Below are positions 55,359-64,000 of a stretch of 64,000 nucleotides of DNA, in pieces. The first letter of the stretch is position 1; every line of letters begins with the position of its first letter. The position numbers were made by a program, and so were the translations under genes. The stretch covers positions 144,307,283 to 144,371,282 of the forward strand of contig CM061921.1 of NCBI GenBank assembly GCA_031002005.1, read 5' to 3'. The notes under the pieces were generated by a model. It was not told the origin of the DNA. It did not search any database and worked only from the letters and a program-made list of their open reading frames with translations. The DNA comes from Vandiemenella viatica. Lineage: Eukaryota; Arthropoda; Insecta; Orthoptera; Morabidae.

Positions 55359-56777
55359 CACTCCTGGAAATTGAAATAAGAACACCGTGAATTCATTGTC
55401 CCAGGAATGGGAAACTTTATATACACATTCCTGGGGTCAGATACAACACATGATCACACAGACAGAACCATAGGCACATAGACACAGGCAACAGAGCATG
55501 CACAATGTCGGCACTAGTACCGTGTATATCCTCCTTTCGCAGCAATGCAGGCTGCAATTCTCCCATGGAGACGATCGTAGAGGTGCTGGATGTAGTCCTG
55601 TGGAACGGCATGCCAAGCCATTTCCACCTGGCGCCTCAGCTGGACCACCGTTCGTGCTGGACGTGCAGACCGCGTGAGACAACGTTTCATCCAGTCCCAA
55701 ACATGCTCAATGGGGGACAGATCCGGAGATCTCGCTGGCCAGGGTAGTTGACTTACACCTTCTAGAGCACGTTGGGTGGCACGGGATACATGTGGACGTG
55801 CATTGTCCTGTTGGAACAGCATGTTCCCTTGCCGGTCTAGGAATGGTAGAACGATGGGTTCGATGACGGTTTGAATGTACCGTGCACTGTTCAGTGTCCC
55901 CTCGACGATCACCAAAGGTGTACGGCCAGTGTAGGAGATCGCTCCCCACACCATGATGCCGGGTGTTGGCCTGTGTGCCTCGGTCGTATGCAGTCCTGAT
56001 TGTGGCGCTCACCTGCACGGCGCCAAACACGTATACGACCATCATTGGCACCAAGGCAGAAGCGACTCTCAACACTGAAGACGACACGTCTCCATTCGTC
56101 CCTCCATACACGCCTGTCGCGACACCACTGGAGGCGGGCTGCACGATGTTGGGGTGGGCGTGAGCGGAAGACGACTTAACGGTGCGCGGGACCGTAGCCC
56201 AGCTTCATGGAGACGGTTGCGAATGGTCCTCTCTGATACCCCAGGAGCAACAGTGTCCCTAATTTGCCGGGAAGTGGCGGTGCGGTCCCCTACGGCACTG
56301 CGTAGGATGCGACGGTCTTGGCGTGCGTCCGTGCGTCGCTGCTGTCCGGACCCAGGTCGACGGGCACGTGCACCTTCCGCCGACCACTGGCGACAACATA
56401 GATGTACTGTGGAGACCTCGCGCCCCAGAGCAATTCGGCGGTACATCCACCCGGCCTCCCGCATGCCCACTATACGCCCTCGCTCAAAGTCCGTCAACTG
56501 CACATACGGTTCACGTACACGCTGTCGCGGCATGCTACCAGTGTTAAAGACTGAGATGGAGCTCCGTATGCCACGGCAAACTGGCTGACACTGACTGCAG
56601 TGGTGCCCAACCGCTGCGCAGCTAGCACCCTTCGACGGCCAACACTGCTGTTCCTGGTGTGTCCGCTGTGCCGTGCGTTTGATCATTGCTTGTACAGCCC
56701 TCCCGTAGTGTCCGGAGCAAGTATGGTGGGTCTTACACACCGGCGTCAATGTGTTCTTATTTCAATTTCCAGGAGTG
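55359..56777 (-). mobile_element. Tc1-type element, complete ends
   Basis: A 1,419-bp element with ends CACTCCTGGAAATTGAAATA and its complement, flanked by TA at 55357-55358 and 56778-56779. The transposase runs on the reverse strand. The length and transposase type are close to those of the rearranged element at 50035-51455, but the terminal repeats differ, so this is a sister family. Confidence 0.94.
55514..56533 (-). pseudogene. Tc1-type transposase, inactivated by two frameshifts and a D-to-V change
   Basis: Starts MPRQRVREPYVQLTDFERGR near 56533, followed by two helix-turn-helix regions including TSRQIRDTVAPGVSERTIRN. A frameshift occurs near 56155. The next piece (QWCRDRRVWRDEWRRVVF) has SVES where the relative at 50.7 kb has SDES, so the first catalytic Asp is lost. 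A second frameshift lies near 55975. The final 146-codon piece starting MVWGAISYTGRTPLVIVEGT keeps QQDNARPH and SPDLSPIEHVWD and ends GGYTRY. The protein cannot work as it stands. The inverted ends could still be used by a related enzyme. Confidence 0.9.
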
Positions 56778-56779
56778 TA

Positions 56780-57539
56780 TATCGCTAGTGAAATACGTTT
56801 TTCTGTTGTCAAGAGCCCAGTGAAACGACAAATATTGTTTATAACTTAACACTTCGTTTGGGTACACAAGAGAAACTACTAATCACTACTTAACCGCTAC
56901 ATAAACGTGTTTCAGGGTAAGTTTACAGAAGTAAGACCAGGCTGATCGACTCTGGTATCATTTTGTTCCTCTAAACGGTCCACGACCATCGGAGAAAGTT
57001 TTGTTGCGTAACTCCTTCCCTCACACCGGTGCTTCCGCCTTCACCACTCGGCTTTCTTGGTCATTCGGTAGAGCTGACACTTCTCTATCTATCCAAGGGG
57101 GTTTGTTTCAATTCTGCAAGCATTCCGCTGTGTTCTTTATTTTTATTTTTTGCAAATATACTTTCATCGATCTGTAAATGATCTTAAATGCTCCGCAGTA
57201 GTGTATATCGTCCGAAAAAAATATTATTTTGACTCAAGTCACACGACAAACGAGTGAGGTATGCTCTCAAGACCATTAGGCCTGAACTTTTTTGCTGTTA
57301 CAGGTATACTGGACTTTACTTAAGTGTTGTTAGGTTAGCGAAGTTTAATGAAATTATGCCAAGGATTTCTGATTGAAGAATAAGGACTATTTAACACATG
57401 AGCAATCGACGCTTTTACTACAGTGGGATACATGAAGAATGTTCATTTACTAAGGGCTATTTAGTGATAGGACTGTTCTGATAAAATTGCAAATCTAAGT
57501 CTGCATTAACCACATTCGTACAAGTACTTGGCAAAAAGA
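56780..57539. other. No recognised element
   Basis: AT-rich with short frames only and no inverted ends. Confidence 0.4.
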
Positions 57540-58600
57540 CGTTGCTGAAGTTTTCGACATCATAGAATTGACACAATATGTGAAAGGTGAAGCAATAAAA
57601 GTATTATCTTCATATTCACTAAGAAACTACAAATCTGAAAAAATTGTACACTTCATTTGACGCCAAATTCTTTAAAAATTCTAGCTATGACAGTATGTTG
57701 AAGAACAGAAACGAAACTGTAGAAGATATTAGATAAAGGTCAGTTTTGCGTCAGGTAAAGCCAGCATACAATCCTGGGGTTAATTAATATTTGAAGAACG
57801 GATAAAGGAATGCAAGGATACATTTATAGAGTTTGTGAGATTTGGAAAAGCTTCTAGTCTATACTATTGAGACAAGAATAATTTTCCAGCAAGTGATCGT
57901 TATAAATGCCGACGTTACTAGAGACAAGACACATTTAAAAGGGGTCTGGGACAAGACTGTAGTGTATCCCCATCAATATTCAATTTCTATTTAGGGAATG
58001 CAATGAAAGAAGTGAAGGAAGCATTTGAATGTGGCACAAGGGTTTAATGAGAAACTATGCTGCATTTTGTTTATATTATTGTTGTTACCAGACAAGAGTG
58101 AGGATGTCAAGAAATTATTGAATGGCACTAGCTAAAACTAAGAGAGGAATTCAGGATACACGTAAACGAAAGTAAGTAAAACAGAAGCTATATATTAAAA
58201 AAAAGAAGTAAAAGAATTCTGGTTTTCAGGAAGTAAAATTACAGTTGATCATCAAAGGAATAAGTATGCCGGCCTCGGTAGCGTAGGGGCTAGAGCACTA
58301 GCTCCACGTGCCGAAGGTCGCCGGTTCGAATCCGGCTGCGGGCATGGATGTTTAAGTGTTGTGTGTCTGTGTGAATGTCCTGTTCGTCCTATGGTGTCTA
58401 TACATAGGAAGCATAAACGCACTGGATAAACTAAAAAATTCACATGAAGAGATCATAAACACATTGAGCTGGGTGAATGGCTTAGTCGCCGAAAGCCATT
58501 AAAAAATAAAAAAAAGGAATAAGTATCACTCCGTAAAAACTTAACCTTATACAGGAACACGTTTAAAAAAAAAAAAATAAGGGATTGGTTATTCTGTAGG
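57540..58600 (+). pseudogene. Decayed LINE reverse-transcriptase fragment
   Basis: At about 57938-58025 one frame reads KRGLGQDCSVSPSIFNFYLG, the R.G..QGC..SP.LFN..L motif of non-LTR reverse transcriptases. Near 58222-58255 it reads FSGSKITVD, like the LGS.IT.D block downstream of the RT domain. Frames are broken by stops. A SINE-2 interrupts it at 58268. Confidence 0.7.
58268..58511 (+). repeat. SINE-2 copy with 14-bp target-site duplication
   Basis: tRNA-derived head (58268-58345) with A box TAGCGTAGGGG and B box GGTTCGAATCC. A body of ~140 bp follows, and the 3' end is GCCGAAAGCCATTAAAAAA. It is flanked by exact AAAGGAATAAGTAT at 58254-58267 and 58512-58525. Second copy of the family at 44919-45122. 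Confidence 0.94.
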
Positions 58601-58689
58601 TGTAACCAACCGCTGAAGAGAACTATTGAGGTACAACTGAGGATGCAGGTTCCAGTGATCATATTGAAACGGAAAGACTAACTAAGGGT

Positions 58690-59657
58690 AGCATGAAATA
58701 GTGGACTGTTTTTGACTAGTATAATGATATTTTGAGTTTTATTATAGACATGTTTCAATTCTCGTATCATCCAAGCACACTGTTATGTTTTATTCACTTG
58801 AGTTCAAATTTCGATAGTCTTTCCATTAATTATTTTTACACATCATCCGTTGATAGGTCGATAAAAGTCCCACCTCCTACTTATTACATTCTGCAAATGA
58901 TCAACCAGTTTGCGAGAAATTCCCTTTGATTGGTCGATTGTGCCAACACGTAACCTTAGCAACATTACTTGTTGACGGTTCCAGCAGTTGTTCGCCTGAG
59001 CTTCGTTTTACTTATTATTCTGTAAAGTTTTGTTTACTTTAAGGTCAATAAGAGCGCTTTTACACTCTTAGATGGTACTACCAGTCTGCAAATGAAATAA
59101 ACATGCTTTCTGCGCTGTTCTATATGTGGTTCAAGTGTCTAAAGGAACCGAAGATCGTCCAATACTAGTGTAAAAAAATTACAAAAACCACATAAAACAC
59201 AGTGCGCCGAATTCAGGTTTCGCTGAAAGCTTGAATCATCTTTCCCGGTTCACCCCCATCGTGTTGATTGCTGTTTTGTAAGGCTTTATAGCAGAACATC
59301 ATAAAATTGTCACACAACCTTTTTTTTATTTGGATGTGGCTAGACCTGACGGTTCTGCGATGCTTGATTCTCATTTGCAGTTTAAACGGAACATTTCCAG
59401 CGATTACGAGTTTGTCGGCAGCGCCACTAAAACCAGCAGTTATTATCACGCTTGTCGTTTCCGGCGATTAAGATGAAAATGATCGTATTGGTCTCCGTCT
59501 TGCAATGTTGCTTTAATACTCGAATGCTTTGTTGATGTTCGTTTCTGCTGTTTCTTTGCAATACATTCGCAGATATGATCGTTGGATTATGGAGCCTGGC
59601 GATATAATCCTTCCCTGAGGCCTATTTTTTTACTTAATTTTACTTTTTGTTATATAT
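58690..59657. other. No recognised element
   Basis: AT-rich with short frames only. Confidence 0.4.
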
Positions 59658-60455
59658 TGTGATGCCACACATTACAGCCGTGTGCAGATGCAGTAAGTCG
59701 CACCACGTAAGTTTGCTAGGTGCCAGACAGGACAGGTAGCTGTCGGCCAAGGAATGTGACTCCCCTCGGTTTTCCCCTAATCAGCCGGACCGCTAAGCGG
59801 TGGGGTGAAAATGTCTCGCTTGGAGGCCACACAGGTGTGCACCTCGTGGCGGTACTCGTCCGGACGTTGGGATATAAGACTCGCTGGGAGGTGATGAAAG
59901 TGTAAGCCTCGTGGCAGCACGGACGTGCAAAAATACGCGAGAGTGAGTGTGAGTTCGCGCTCCTGCTGGAAGAGCTTTCCAAGGACCAGGTTCGCCGCCA
60001 GACCGCGTCGACCATTTCTCGTTCAAGTTACTTGGTGCAGCTACTCCAGACAGCGTCGACCGGGCGTCGAACACAACGCCAACCTCGAGTAGAGCTGACT
60101 GACTTCGCGCAGTCCCGCAGCAAGAAGCGTCTCCACGGACCTGCCTACAGCTGCCGTCGCAGACGCCAACTTCGCGGTATTGTGAAACTGACGAACTTGT
60201 GTGTGTTAAGTGTGTTCACCTACCGCGTTCACAAGCCCAGCAAACAACCCTGATGAACAAGTCAATTCATGCTATCCAAATCACATCTCTTAATCACGTC
60301 AAACTAATTAATGCAATCTATATACGTGATCTAATAAATGGTAATTTTAAATGGTGCCTTGATGATTAATTCACATCCCTCATGCTAAGTATTAATTGAT
60401 AAATTTATAATAAATTAAATTAATTACATATTTTTGATGTCGCAATTAGCGTGAC
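59658..60455 (+). repeat. Possible solo LTR
   Basis: Begins TGTGATGCCACA and ends ..GCGTGACA. It is GC-rich in the first 550 bp, with an ATATAAG box at about 59871, then AT-rich with an AATAAA-like signal near 60336. The composition and ends suggest a long terminal repeat, probably of a Gypsy-type element. No target duplication, primer-binding site or internal region was found, so the identification is tentative. Confidence 0.35.
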
Positions 60456-60467
60456 ACTTCAATATAT

Positions 60468-60700
60468 ATATGGCTTTACGCCTCGTCGAATGCGGAAGTC
60501 ATTAGATGCGGGGATGGACGGGGCAAGGAACGGGAAAAAATTTTGTCCATGGCTTTTTGAGCGATTCATCGCGGAATTTGCCTGGAGATCTTTCTTGCAA
60601 TCATGGAGAACCAAAATCTGGATGGGCGGACGGGGATTCGAACTAACGTCCTCCCGAATGCGAAGCTGGGGCGTTAGCGCTCACCCACCACGCGCGGTGT
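60468..60700 (-). repeat. SINE-1 copy (1a)
   Basis: Reverse-strand copy with head at right (CACCCACCACGCGCGGTG) and several small changes in the body. B box GGATTCGAACT. Confidence 0.87.
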
Positions 60701-61099
60701 TTATAAATGAGGTTTCGTGCCAAGACACTAATGTCTTTACCCATAACCATACCAAGTTTAATTTAAATGTGATAAATAGTTTCAACGGTTCGGTTTCGAC
60801 TATCACAACTCACTCATAAAGGACGTCTATTCAGAAACAAAGAAATTCCATTGTTTTACGCCAGGACGGTGTTTGAGCGATTTATCATTTGACGTGACCA
60901 GAATAACTGCGTTATGCGCTGTAATTAAACAAGCTATTAGCGGTGAGGAAGTTATAAGAGCCCTGAGGTGAATTTAGATTTAGATATTACCGAAATCGCT
61001 TTAAAATTCAGAACCCCTGTCGGTAGATATCGACGGTTATGGAGCTTACCCGACGTATGTGTACTATAACGTAGTAACACAACTTACCGCAATTTTATT
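60701..61099. other. No recognised element
   Basis: Short AT-rich stretch between two SINE-1 copies in the same orientation. Confidence 0.4.
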
Positions 61100-61326
61100 G
61101 GTTACGGCTTTACGCCTCGTCGACGTCGAGATCATTAGAGGCGCAAAAGGACTGGGGGCAATGAATGAGACGAAATTCGGCCGTGGCCTTTAGAAGGAAC
61201 CATCCTGGTATTCACCTGCACTCATTTCGGGAAACCATGGAAACCAAAATGGTCGTAATGGGATTCAAACCCGCGTCATCCCAAATACGAGGTACAGTAG
61301 TTGCCGCTCGTCCACCACGCTCAGCA
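61100..61326 (-). repeat. SINE-1 copy (1a), B box damaged
   Basis: Reverse-strand copy. The 3' body is well conserved (GACGTCGAGATCATTAGAGG), while the head is diverged. Confidence 0.85.
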
Positions 61327-61529
61327 TTTTATCTTGAAATTAATATTTTGGAAGATTTACGTTGTCAAAAACATGCACAACTGGTTCATGGCAATAAAAG
61401 CCTGGTAATGTGTTCTAAAAGATTAGCGAGTTAGAAAAATTTTAGAGCTTATTTGCAATTAGTCTCCATTGTTTTTTTTATTTTTATCAGGGCTTTAAAC
61501 CTGTTATCGGGAGAGGACTGTGAATTAAG

Positions 61530-61775
61530 GTAACTAGTGTGGTGGGTGGACGGTTAACGTTCTGGCCTCACATTCGGGAGGACGTGGGTTCGAATCCCCG
61601 TCCCGGGCATCCAGATTTGGGATTTCCATGGTTTCCCCAAGTCACTCCAGGTAAATGCCGGTATGCTTCCATCAAACAGGCCATGGCCGGTTTCCATCCC
61701 GTTCCTTTTCCCCAATACTTTACCGATTCTAATGACCTCTATGCAGAAGAGACGTGAAGCCATAAGGGAACAAAA
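61530..61775 (+). repeat. SINE-1 copy (1a)
   Basis: Plus-strand copy with A box TGGTGGGTGGACGG and B box GGTTCGAATCC, ending GAAGCCATAAGGGAACAAAA. The ATTAAGGTAA/AATAAGGTGA flanks may be a worn target duplication. Confidence 0.87.
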
Positions 61776-61869
61776 ATAAGGTGAGTTAAGTAAATCGGTC
61801 ATCTTATATATCCGCTCAGCCACCAGTCATGGTACTAGGTATAAGGGCTAAAAGTAATGCTTGGTATTC

Positions 61870-61999
61870 AAACCGAAGGTTGGTTGCACTCTCTCGCCGG
61901 AGGCAGGGCCTATACTTAGCCTGGTATCGGAGGTAGTGTGGCTAGTTCCATTCCTCCTTACTTAAGCTAACCTAACCCGGTAATCCTAACGTTTAAAGG
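61870..61999 (-). repeat. Rep-3 fragment
   Basis: Contains GGTTGG..CTCTCGCCGGAGG, a GTATCGGAGGTAGTGTGGC block and AACCTAACCCGGTAATCC. These match 6055-6160 and, inverted, 2610-2760. Confidence 0.6.
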
Positions 62000-62315
62000 A
62001 GACCAGGGGGCATTTAGGCATAGGCTCAAGCCTAAGGGCCCGCACCACATGTAAAAATAACAATATTTTAGACGCTATCTTCCTGTTGACATGCGTATTT
62101 TAATAATCAATATTGTGCTTTTAATCTTCCTCTATTGCGTGCTATGGTGATCTTAATCATTTTTTGTCGTTTGTTTTGTATTAATATGTAGGCCTATTGT
62201 TTCACATTCTTATTGAAACTTTTGAGTTTGTGATTCCGCGGGCTTTTGCTGACGGTGTTTGGTTGCAATAACACAACCACAATAGGCAGCACCTTATCTA
62301 GCCATCATCAGACGA
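62000..62315. other. No recognised element
   Basis: AT-rich stretch. A GGGCATTTAGGCATAGGCTC segment near 62026 is not shared elsewhere in the window. Confidence 0.35.
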
Positions 62316-62565
62316 TACTTTTTTTTTTTTTTTTTTTTTTTTGCTTGGGCTTTGCGCCTAGTCGACAGCGAAGTCATTAAAGGCGGGATGGAATTGGGGC
62401 AAGGAATGGGCCATGGCCTTTTCGAAGGAAGCATCCCGGCATTCGCCTGGAGTGATTTAGGGAAACCATGGAAAACCCAAATCTGGAGGGCCAGACGGGG
62501 ATTCGAAACCGCGTCTCCCCGAATGCGAGGCCAGAGCGTTAACCGTTCACCCACTTCGCTCGGTT
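62316..62565 (-). repeat. SINE-1 copy (1a) with target-site duplication
   Basis: Reverse-strand full-length copy with a 23-nt T run at left. Flanked by TCATCAGACGA at 62305-62315 and TCATCAGTCGA at 62566-62576, an 11-bp duplication with one mismatch. Confidence 0.93.
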
Positions 62566-62759
62566 TCATCAGTCGAAAAATTTGAACGTGCGAGCATCAC
62601 TTGCTAACCTTGCTCACTTAAGTCTCAGAAACGATACGGAAATCACTTTTCGAACTTTCGATTCTTCAGTAATTTATCCTCGTATACTTTTACTATCATT
62701 AACATTATTCAGTATTTTGCATTAAAAGGTTTGTTGATAATAGTAAGTATTCCATATTG

Positions 62760-63025
62760 TTTTGTATATACATAAGGGCCCGCATCACGAGTATAGCCTA
62801 CTGGCCTAGAGATCCTAAATGCGATCCTGAAGGGCACATACAGTATAACGTGGAATCCGAACCACAGAAGTGTTCTGGCGTACTTCACTTACACCAAGCA
62901 AGATATGTCAGAGGTGAAAGGTGTTAAAGGCATAAGAAAATCTCCGCCGAAACAGGGATTCGAACCGAGGACCTGTTCACCTCCAGTCAGACGCCTGAAC
63001 CACTAGTCCAGTGACCTCTCCATTT
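62760..63025 (-). repeat. Rep-3 copy with clear tRNA-like head
   Basis: The right end, read in reverse, is tRNA-like: TGGACTAGTGG.. with B box GGTTCGAATCC. To its left lie the body blocks (TAACGTGGAATCCGAACC) shared with 6155. This is the best example of the family's head. Confidence 0.7.
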
Positions 63026-63477
63026 TAAGAGGCATCCAAATAAAAAAGTAACTGTGACTCTCTTCGTTCATGTGTAAGATAGTGTGCGTCATTTGTCAAT
63101 CTATAACGCATATTTCAATTTTTAAACTCTCGCGAAGCTTTTAAGTCACCATTTGAAACAATAAAGAGGATCAACGTGATATTATCAATAAATTTGGACT
63201 TTCATTATTGACTAGTAAAAGTGTTAAAGCAACAGAGTTTAAAGTAACTTGGTAATTTTCAGAAAACTTTAAATGCTGGTTTATTTTCTTAGCATATTTT
63301 TAACACTTGTATGGAATAGCTTGTAACGTAAAGCTGCTTCTGGATACTACACAATGTCATCCATCGATACACAGACATAGATTCTATCAGAAAAAATCGT
63401 ACAGACATAACGAGTAACGGAAGTATTCCTCTACGCCAAAGCTTGATTGTACAGTCAGGAGTTAGACGACATTTTTT
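63026..63477. other. No recognised element
   Basis: AT-rich with one incidental reverse frame. Confidence 0.4.
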
Positions 63478-63490
63478 CATAAAATTCGTA

Positions 63491-63730
63491 CCGAGCGTGA
63501 TGGGTGAGCGGTTAACGCTCTGGCCTCGCATTCGGGAGGACGCCGGTTCGAATCCCAGTCCGGGCACCCAGATTTGTGTTTTCCATTGTTTCCCAAAATC
63601 ACTCCAGGCGAATGCCGGGATGCTTCCTTCAAAATGCCATGGGCGAATTCCATCCCGTTCCTTGTCCCCAGTTCCATCCCGCCTCTAATGACCTCGACGT
63701 CAACGAGACATTAGGCCATAAAAAAAACAA
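63491..63730 (+). repeat. SINE-1 copy (1a) with 13-bp target-site duplication
   Basis: Plus-strand full-length copy with A and B boxes intact. Flanked by exact CATAAAATTCGTA at 63478-63490 and 63731-63743, the longest exact duplication seen for this family here. Confidence 0.95.
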
Positions 63731-63743
63731 CATAAAATTCGTA

Positions 63744-64000
63744 TATCGATGCAGTCAACAAATTCCATACCCTGACGTATACGGAGACACTTGTCTCATG
63801 ACTGTCTGGAATGCATTAAGCTGGAAAATTCTGTATCTAAAATCACTTTCTTTCAGTGTTAAGAATTTGGAAAATGAATATCCTTATAGATTTTAATCAC
63901 AGCTTGAGAGTGGGATGATGTTACTGCGATTATTTCAGCCCGTCTCGCGGTCGAGATAGGATTGGCGCAGTTGCGCGTTTGAAGCTTAACCACGGGATAT
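63744..64000. other. No recognised element
   Basis: Window end, no supported feature. Confidence 0.4.

Noticed and set aside
55707..56588. Long frames on both strands in the 55.4-kb Tc1 element
   Set aside because: Shifted-frame or antisense translations of the transposase. Only the segments carrying QQDNARPH and the helix-turn-helix region are in frame.

Overview
The window is eukaryotic, AT-rich and almost entirely made of transposable elements. I see no host gene, no functional tRNA or rRNA and no bacterial-style operon. Abundant tRNA-derived SINEs, Tc1/mariner elements, hAT-like elements with 8-bp target duplications, a Jockey-type LINE and decayed second-type LINEs point to an insect with a large repeat-rich genome. 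A polyneopteran (cockroach, stick insect or orthopteran) is my guess; the species cannot be fixed from sequence alone.

Layout. 0-24 kb: unique-looking AT-rich DNA sprinkled with one SINE family (SINE-1, about 24 copies over the window), a decayed mariner (6.3-7.5 kb), a foldback element (12.6-13.0 kb), a G-rich terminal-inverted-repeat element (15.7 and 20.7 kb), a 218-bp hAT-type MITE (16.46 kb) and a broken transposon gene (18.95-20.1 kb). 24.5-38.5 kb: a nested stack. An outer TIR element carrying a 169-aa ORF is split by a 12.9-kb hAT-like insertion with an exact 8-bp target duplication. Inside that lie a second 1.9-kb hAT-like element with its own 8-bp duplication, a decayed Tc1, an intact two-ORF Jockey-type LINE, and two inverted copies of a ~0.9-kb segment with a foldback core.

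38.5-54 kb: fragments of a second LINE type on both strands, a ~259-bp tandem repeat (42.1-42.7 kb), a mariner-like element holding two nested insertions with target duplications (44.3-45.8 kb), a MITE (48.4 kb), a Tc1 element rebuilt as a giant inverted repeat (50.0-51.5 kb), a 273-bp hAT-type MITE (52.5 kb) and a chimeric SINE (53.2 kb). 54-64 kb: a long hairpin element (54.3-54.9 kb), a complete but inactivated Tc1 (55.4-56.8 kb), a decayed LINE with a SINE-2 inserted (57.5-58.6 kb), a possible solo LTR (59.7-60.5 kb) and more SINE-1.

The only long intact reading frames are the two LINE ORFs (626 and 894 aa). The smaller frames are relics or unexplained. SINE-1 presumably moves with a LINE's machinery, but no LINE in the window shares its tail. 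I found no new cellular system. The strongest novelties are structural: the dated nesting stack, the equal-armed palindromic Tc1, the inverted ~0.9-kb segments, the chimeric SINE and the long hairpin.
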